NCBI GenBank assembly: GCA_005884155.1
Contig: VAXD01000055.1
Coordinates: forward strand, 5,281-15,607
Source: Actinomycetota bacterium
GTDB taxonomy: Bacteria > Actinomycetota > Thermoleophilia > Gaiellales > Gaiellaceae
DNA length: 10,327 nucleotides
Direction: 5' to 3'
Shown: positions 6,366 to 10,327 of the stretch, one piece after another
Layout of the letters: the number at the start of each line of letters is the position of its first letter
How positions within the stretch are numbered: the first letter of the stretch is position 1
Made by a program: the position numbers and the translations under genes
The notes under the pieces: generated by a model
The model's input: only the letters and a program-made list of their open reading frames with translations
What the model was told of the DNA's origin: nothing
Database searches by the model: none

Positions 6366-6381
6366 GTGACGAAGTTGTGAC
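6366..6381 (+). promoter_or_regulatory. GTGAC-N6-GTGAC direct repeat, MtrA-box-like
   Basis: Two GTGAC pentamers (6366-6370 and 6377-6381) are separated by six bases, so they repeat every 11 bases on one face of the helix. Tandem GTNAC half-sites of this kind resemble sites described for actinobacterial response regulators such as MtrA, which controls cell-wall genes, and GlnR. The site lies 33 bases before the -10 box of the L,D-transpeptidase gene, between two divergent genes. The assignment is inference. Confidence 0.4.
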
Positions 6382-6414
6382 AAATCGGTGTCGCCACCAG
6401 ATCCGTGCCGGCGC

Positions 6415-6420
6415 TACGCT
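6415..6420 (+). promoter_or_regulatory. -10 box (TACGCT) of a leaderless L,D-transpeptidase transcript
   Basis: TACGCT ends seven bases before GTG 6428, the start that gives a perfect lipoprotein signal peptide. The spacing predicts transcription starting at or beside the start codon. No Shine-Dalgarno sequence is present. Confidence 0.55.
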
Positions 6421-6427
6421 CGCGTCC

Positions 6428-7192
6428 GTGGCTCATCCGCGCTTCGTGCTGCTCGTCTCCCTGCCGCTCGTGTGCTTTCTCGCGGCCTGCGGCTCGACCA
6501 CGGGCCGGGGCTCGACCGCTCCGCCGCCTGCCGCCGCGGCACCACCGCATTGCCGGCCCGGCCTCTCGCAGCTCGGCTCGAAGCGCTTTGCAGTGGCCGC
6601 GGACGTCCCCCAGCATGCACGTGTCTATCGCCGGCCGAGGCGCAAGCCGTTCGCGAGCTTCGACCGCTTGAACCAGAACGGCTTTCCGACCGTCTTCCGC
6701 GTGCTTGCCGTTCTCCGCAAGCGCGACTGCAAAGCGTCCTGGTACCGCGTCCAGGTGCCGCTGCGCCCGAACGGCGCGACCGGCTTCGTCCCGGCGCGCG
6801 ATGTCGAGCTCGGCACCGTCCGGACGCGCCTCGTCGTCAACATCTCGAAGAAGCAGCTGACGCTCTACCGCGCCGGGAAGCGCGTGCTGACGACCACCGT
6901 CGCCGTCGGCTCCTCCGCAACGCCGACGCCCACGGGCAGCTACTACGTCAACCAGCGCCTGATTCCCACCGACACGAGCGGCCCCTTCGGCCCCGGAGCG
7001 ATCGGGATCTCCGCGTTCTCGAACGTGCTCACCGGCTGGACGCAGGGCGGCCCGATCGCGATCCACGGGACGAACGAGCCGTGGTCGATCGGGCACGCAG
7101 TCTCGAACGGCTGCATCCGCGTCCACAACGACGTCCTCCGCCGTCTCTTCAAGGCGACCCCGGCCGGGACGCCTGTCGTGATCCTCCAGTGA
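6428..7192 (+). CDS. L,D-transpeptidase (YkuD/ErfK family) lipoprotein
   Basis: A 254-residue exported lipoprotein. The GTG start gives an ideal lipoprotein signal peptide: hydrophobic residues 6-20 and lipobox LAAC (18-21), so Cys21 is predicted to be lipidated. A Thr/Ser/Pro/Ala linker follows (about 22-45), then an SH3-like region (about 50-130), and a YkuD domain (about 133-254) beginning RLVVNISKKQLTLY. Catalytic features are HGT (His213), and SNGCIRVHN with nucleophile Cys229 and Arg231. YkuD enzymes make 3-3 cross-links in peptidoglycan or attach proteins to it, via an acyl-enzyme on the Cys; they are poorly inhibited by most penicillins but sensitive to carbapenems. Which reaction this one performs is not visible. 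Starting farther upstream (6251) would bury the signal peptide and promoter. The TGA stop overlaps the start of the next gene by four bases (GTGA), so the two are probably co-translated. Confidence 0.95.
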   Translation: MAHPRFVLLVSLPLVCFLAACGSTTGRGSTAPPPAAAAPPHCRPGLSQLGSKRFAVAADVPQHARVYRRPRRKPFASFDRLNQNGFPTVFRVLAVLRKRDCKASWYRVQVPLRPNGATGFVPARDVELGTVRTRLVVNISKKQLTLYRAGKRVLTTTVAVGSSATPTPTGSYYVNQRLIPTDTSGPFGPGAIGISAFSNVLTGWTQGGPIAIHGTNEPWSIGHAVSNGCIRVHNDVLRRLFKATPAGTPVVILQ

Positions 7193-8703
7193 CGCGCGCC
7201 CGCGCCGTGTTGCTCGTGGCGGCCGTGGCCGCGGCGCTCGCGGCCGCGCTCAGCGCGTTCGCGCGCCCTGGCTCGGACCCGCCGCCCGACCCACAGGAGG
7301 CGGTCCTCGACGGGTGCGGCCGCGACTACATCGCCCAGACGGAGCGCCAGATCCCGACGTGGGTCTACGTCGACGACCGCTACGCCGTCGCGACCGGCCC
7401 ACCGCCGGGCGCGCAGTTGCTGAGCGGGGTTGTCAGCTCCCGCTACTACCCGGACCTCGCCTCCCACCCGACCGAGGAAGATCTACCGCCGATCCACCGC
7501 TCGTACGACGTCAACTTCGACGTCCTGCCGGACGCGCCGTATCGCGACCTGCTCGGCGGCGACCCGGCGGCGCACACCGGCAACTACGCCGGCCGGAGCC
7601 CCTCGACCGCTCGCCTTCACATCGAGCGCGAGCAGGCGGCGCTGCCGCGCTTCGCGTGGCCGGATCCGGGCGACCGAGTCACGCTGCTCGGCTCCTGGGT
7701 TTGGGACTGCGGACACTGGACGAACGGCGGCGAGCGAACCGAGATCCACTCGTACAGTGCGCTGTGGGTCGTCCGTCGTCCCGGCGGTGCTTCGGTCCGC
7801 AGCTCCAGCGGAGAGGCCGAGGGCGACCTCGCCGTTTCGAACGACAAGACCTATGCCGGCGTCGAGGCGGACTGCGCCCATCGCGCCAAGGGGGTCGTCC
7901 TGGTCTTCGAGAGCTGCCTACTTACCGAGAGCGAGCGGCAGGACGTTGGTGGGGACCATCATTTCTCGCTCCCGCTACCGCCGCGCCCGTCGAAAGCTTC
8001 GCGGCTGCGCGTGCGAGTCCTCGATGCCGGGAGCTTCGGGGCCCGCGCGCAGGTCACCACGAGATTCAACCGCGTTCTGCAGGTGTCGGTACATGTGCCG
8101 TCGGGGACTGCGCCGCTGCTCGTCGCGAAGCGGATTGTCGCCGGGTGGACAAACGCGCCGAGACCCGAGCACCTGCGCGTCCGCTTCACGCGCCTGCTCG
8201 TCCGCCGCGCGATGGACCCCGGCTGCTCGAACGGCGGGTCGACCTGCGGCTCGAAGGAGACGACGCACGGCGAGCAGATCACCACGCCGCCCGGCGAGTG
8301 GAACGTCTACGTCGACGCGGCCGGCGTCTGGGCGATGTGGGGCAACGGCGTCCTGCGCGCCCGCGACGGCCAGGTCTTCCACCACGGGCCCGTGCTCGAC
8401 GTCTACGTCCCGCTCGGCCACCCATGGCGGCTGTTCGTCTTCACGCGCGAGTGCGACTGGGGCTCGCTCGGCAACGCGGACGGGGCAGCGCACGCCATGT
8501 CGCCCTGCCCGCGCTCGACCGAGGTCGGCACCTTCGACGGCGACGACCGGCCCGGCTACATCGTCAAGCACTTCCGCTCGCCGGAGGCGTCCCTCGGTTT
8601 CCACCGCGGCCGCCCGTCGCGACGGACGATCGCGACCTGCCCGACGGTCAACAAGCTCGGCTGCTACGAGCTGGACTACATCGTCACGCGCGTGGGTAGG
8701 TAG
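7189..8703 (+). CDS. Secreted protein of unknown function, co-transcribed with L,D-transpeptidase
   Basis: A 504-residue protein I cannot assign to a named family. The GTG start overlaps the transpeptidase stop (GTGA) and yields a Sec signal peptide: Arg3/Arg5, an Ala/Leu/Val core (6-21), and likely cleavage after SAFA (residue 25). The mature part is rich in aromatic and charged residues and looks mainly beta-stranded. It contains about ten cysteines, suggesting disulphides. A striking block is GSWVWDCGHW (168-177) followed by GERTEIHSYSALW (181-193), rich in D, C, H and E that could bind metal or form an active site. Later segments include LRVRVLDAG and LRVRFTRLLV strands, PGEWNVYVDAAGVWAMWG, and RLFVFTRECDWG. 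No membrane anchor or sortase signal is visible at the C-terminus. The context implies a role at the cell wall beside the transpeptidase, as partner, substrate or independent enzyme; this is inference. Confidence 0.85.
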   Translation: MTRARAVLLVAAVAAALAAALSAFARPGSDPPPDPQEAVLDGCGRDYIAQTERQIPTWVYVDDRYAVATGPPPGAQLLSGVVSSRYYPDLASHPTEEDLPPIHRSYDVNFDVLPDAPYRDLLGGDPAAHTGNYAGRSPSTARLHIEREQAALPRFAWPDPGDRVTLLGSWVWDCGHWTNGGERTEIHSYSALWVVRRPGGASVRSSSGEAEGDLAVSNDKTYAGVEADCAHRAKGVVLVFESCLLTESERQDVGGDHHFSLPLPPRPSKASRLRVRVLDAGSFGARAQVTTRFNRVLQVSVHVPSGTAPLLVAKRIVAGWTNAPRPEHLRVRFTRLLVRRAMDPGCSNGGSTCGSKETTHGEQITTPPGEWNVYVDAAGVWAMWGNGVLRARDGQVFHHGPVLDVYVPLGHPWRLFVFTRECDWGSLGNADGAAHAMSPCPRSTEVGTFDGDDRPGYIVKHFRSPEASLGFHRGRPSRRTIATCPTVNKLGCYELDYIVTRVGR

Positions 8704-8706
8704 GGT
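8701..8706 (+). promoter_or_regulatory. -10 box (TAGGGT) made partly from the upstream stop codon
   Basis: TAGGGT fits TANNNT and ends six bases before ATG 8713. Its first three bases are the TAG stop of the secreted-protein gene. If real, the small coiled-coil gene can be transcribed without a leader as well as by read-through from upstream. Confidence 0.4.
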
Positions 8707-8712
8707 CCCGCC

Positions 8713-9009
8713 ATGGCCCAACAGAAACAAGACATCTTCACCAAGCTCGCCGATCGCGGCGAGGACGTGGTCGGCAGGCTCGGCGACTTTCCCGCCGCGC
8801 AGCGGCTGCTCCAGTCCGCGGGCGGCCTGAAGGAGCGGGTCGACGAGCTGCAGCGGCGGATCCGCGGGCTCGACGCGCTCGAGCGTCGCGTCACGGCGCT
8901 GGAGAAGAAAGTCGACCAGCTCTCGGGCACGTCGAAGCGGGCCGCGCCGAAGCGAGGCGCCGCGAAGAAGCCGGCCGCCAAGCGGACGACGAAGACCTCG
9001 TCTTCTTAG
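8713..9009 (+). CDS. Small coiled-coil protein with Lys/Ala-rich tail
   Basis: A 98-residue hypothetical protein. Residues 1-36 form an amphipathic-looking N-terminus (DIFTKLADRGEDVV, then FPAAQRLLQ). Residues about 38-70 show heptads of Leu/Val typical of a coiled coil (LKERVDELQRRI, then LEKKVDQL). Residues 74-98 are a Lys/Arg/Ala/Pro/Thr tail (KRAAPKRGAAKKPAAKR) like the tails of histone H1, HupB and other nucleoid- or polyanion-binding proteins. There is no signal peptide or membrane segment, so it is cytoplasmic. A role in binding DNA, RNA or polyphosphate is plausible but inferred from composition only. ATG 8713 lies six bases after TAGGGT and nine bases after the stop of the secreted-protein gene. 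Its TAG stop overlaps by two bases the TAA stop of the convergent lipid kinase gene. Confidence 0.8.
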   Translation: MAQQKQDIFTKLADRGEDVVGRLGDFPAAQRLLQSAGGLKERVDELQRRIRGLDALERRVTALEKKVDQLSGTSKRAAPKRGAAKKPAAKRTTKTSSS

Positions 9010-9914
9010 CGAGGCACCCGCAGGCGCAGCGCCCGCGGGACGAGCTCGAAGCGGACCGGCGTCGTTCCAGGCTGCTCGCCGTCGAGCTCGACCGGCAGCG
9101 GCTCGTCCGCGTCCACCTCGACGACCGAGCCGCGCAGCACCTCGGCCTTCGGATGTGGCAGGTGGCGGCCGCGGTAAGTCTTCGGCAGCGTGAGCAGGAG
9201 GTCGCGCTTCGTCAGGTCGCCGATCGTGAGGACGTCGAAGAGGCCGTCGTCCGGCTCGGCCTCGGGGAGCATCATCATCCCGCCGCCGAGGTAGCGGCCG
9301 TTCGCCACGACGACGTCATGCATGCGGCCGGTCCGGTTCTCGCCGTCGACTCGCACGCGAATCACGCCGTTCTGCCAGCGCGCGAAGACCGCAAGCGTCG
9401 ACCAGAGGTACGACGCCTTCCCGCCCAGCGCCTTCGAGGTCTCGTTGGCCCGCTTCGCGATGGCGCCGCTGATTCCGGCGCTCGCGATGTTCGCGAAGTA
9501 CGCCTCCGCATCGCCGCCGGCCCAGGCGCGGTAGCGAGCGCGGCCGAGGTCGATCTCGCGCACGCGTCCTTCGCGGGCGACGGCAACCGCGTCCTCGAGC
9601 TTGCGCGGGATGCCGTAGGTGCGGACGAAGTCCCAGCCGGTGCCGCGCGGGATCACGGCCAGCTCGACTCCCTCGCGGCTCGCGAGCCCCTGGACGACCT
9701 CGTTGACCGTCCCGTCGCCGCCCACCGCCACGACCAGCCGCGCGCCGCCCTCCGCCGCCTGGCGCGCGAGCTCGCCGAGCTGGCCGGGCCGTTCGGAGGT
9801 CAGCGCGTCACCGCGCAGGCCGAGCTCCGCCGCCCGGTGCGCGAACTCGGGCCAGCGCCGTCCCGTCGCGCCGTTCTCCGACGCCGGGTTGACGAGGAAG
9901 ACGGTCTCGCTAAT
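9006..9914 (-). CDS. Diacylglycerol kinase family lipid kinase (YegS/BmrU type), apparent ATT start
   Basis: A 302-residue protein of the DAGK catalytic-domain family. These enzymes phosphorylate diacylglycerol, sphingoid bases or similar lipids with ATP at the inner face of the membrane. Visible motifs: FLVNPASENGATGRRW (residues 6-21), the N-terminal nucleotide-binding strand and loop; GGDGTVNEV (65-73), the family signature; then PRGTGWDFVRTYGIP and GRYLGGGMMMLPEAEPDDGLFDVL in the C-terminal lobe. The frame has a TGA four codons before ATT 9914 and no ATG, GTG or TTG until the GTG at 9731, which would delete the first conserved motif. The only sensible start is ATT (9912-9914), giving ISETVFLVNP. 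It overlaps the TAG of the preceding phosphorylase gene by one base (ATTAG), suggesting stop-restart translation. The TAA stop overlaps that of the convergent coiled-coil gene. The lipid substrate is unknown. Confidence 0.85.
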   Translation of the reverse strand: MSETVFLVNPASENGATGRRWPEFAHRAAELGLRGDALTSERPGQLGELARQAAEGGARLVVAVGGDGTVNEVVQGLASREGVELAVIPRGTGWDFVRTYGIPRKLEDAVAVAREGRVREIDLGRARYRAWAGGDAEAYFANIASAGISGAIAKRANETSKALGGKASYLWSTLAVFARWQNGVIRVRVDGENRTGRMHDVVVANGRYLGGGMMMLPEAEPDDGLFDVLTIGDLTKRDLLLTLPKTYRGRHLPHPKAEVLRGSVVEVDADEPLPVELDGEQPGTTPVRFELVPRALRLRVPR

Positions 9915-10327
9915 GAGACTGCGTCACGGTCGCCAGCGCGACGCGGGTCATCCGGTCGACGGCGGCGCGGAGCTCGTCGTCGGAGATCCGCGTGAACTCC
10001 TCGCCGATCACGATGTCGCTCACGGTCAGCAGGCAGCCGGCCTTGACGCCGCGCAGCGCGCCGATCGTGAACAGCACCGCCGCCTCCATCTCGACGCCGA
10101 GCACGCCGCGCTCCGACCAGCGCTTGTGCCGCCCCGGATCGGGGTCGTAGAACGTGTCGCTCGAGGCGATCGCGCCGACTCGCAGTGACTGGCCGAGCTC
10201 CTTGGCCGCGTGGACCGCGCCGTGGACGAGCTCCCAGTCGGCGGTCGGCACGTGCGGCTCGCCGCCGACGTAGTGCCGCGCCGTCCCGTCTGCGGGCACC
10301 GCGGAGATGGCCACGATCAGGTCGCCG
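9910..10327 (-). CDS. Nucleoside phosphorylase (PNP/UDP family), C-terminal part
   Basis: About 138 residues up to the TAG stop at 9910-9912; the N-terminus lies beyond the window edge. The fragment belongs to the purine-nucleoside/uridine phosphorylase superfamily, which splits nucleosides with phosphate into base and ribose-1-phosphate in salvage. The evidence is ASSDTFYDPDPGR, followed by GVLGVEMEAAVLFTIGALRG, the family's substrate-binding EMEAA segment, and CLLTVSDIVIGEEF, where the Asp of SDI lies at the position used for purine recognition in DeoD-type enzymes. This favours purine phosphorylase over uridine phosphorylase, but without the N-terminal half the assignment stays open. The visible part begins GDLIVAISAV, the strand equivalent to GDVVIA-like segments in DeoD. 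The gene is followed directly by the lipid kinase (stop and start overlap by one base), so the two should share an mRNA. Confidence 0.9.
   Translation of the reverse strand, partial: GDLIVAISAVPADGTARHYVGGEPHVPTADWELVHGAVHAAKELGQSLRVGAIASSDTFYDPDPGRHKRWSERGVLGVEMEAAVLFTIGALRGVKAGCLLTVSDIVIGEEFTRISDDELRAAVDRMTRVALATVTQSH

Noticed and set aside
6251..6427. GTG/ATG starts upstream of the L,D-transpeptidase lipoprotein
   Set aside because: They would place about 59 residues before a lipoprotein signal peptide and run through the divergent promoter region.
9153..9995. Plus-strand open frame of 280 codons opposite the lipid kinase
   Set aside because: No recognisable motif; the opposite strand encodes a well-conserved kinase over the same bases.

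Overview
The window is very GC-rich, with third codon positions dominated by G and C, and its genes are packed almost without gaps. The gene set is a VanW/G5-type envelope protein, a YkuD L,D-transpeptidase lipoprotein, a GT9-like glycosyltransferase, an acyl-CoA dehydrogenase, a YegS-type lipid kinase and a small CxxC protein. Together with apparently leaderless genes, this suggests a Gram-positive actinobacterium, most likely of the class Thermoleophilia (Gaiellales/Solirubrobacterales type). The taxonomic placement is inference from gene content and style. No rRNA, tRNA, CRISPR array, transposon or phage gene was seen.

Layout, left to right. (1) 1-164: C-terminal tail of an acyl-CoA dehydrogenase (+). 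(2) 161-944: a PEP mutase/isocitrate lyase superfamily gene (-) broken by a frameshifting deletion near 548. (3) 943-2917: a two-gene + strand unit, a GT9-like protein followed by a short-chain dehydrogenase. (4) 2918-3116: an intergenic region with repeats and a promoter. (5) 3117-4967: VanW-family envelope protein (+). (6) 4951-5358: a hotdog acyl-CoA thioesterase (-), divergent from (7) 5406-6149, a zinc-binding sirtuin (+). (8) 6146-6313: a 55-residue CxxC protein (-). (9) 6428-8703: an L,D-transpeptidase lipoprotein overlapped by a secreted protein of unknown function (+). (10) 8713-9009: a small coiled-coil protein with a Lys/Ala-rich tail (+). (11) 9006-10327: a diacylglycerol-kinase-family lipid kinase and a nucleoside phosphorylase (-), in operon order phosphorylase then kinase.

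Functional themes. The VanW protein, the L,D-transpeptidase and its secreted partner make an envelope/peptidoglycan cluster. The acyl-CoA dehydrogenase, thioesterase and lipid kinase concern acyl and lipid metabolism. The sirtuin could reverse protein acylation that arises from acyl-CoA pools. Nothing proves a single pathway.

The strongest signals are architectural. Five genes have a TANNNT -10-like hexamer ending only 6-7 nt before the start codon, as expected for leaderless mRNAs. Three of four convergent gene pairs share a YTAR tetranucleotide in which both stop codons overlap by two bases. A divergent pair shares a CATG containing both start codons. The lipid kinase has no ATG, GTG or TTG in front of its conserved N-terminus and appears to start at ATT, overlapping the previous stop codon as ATTAG.
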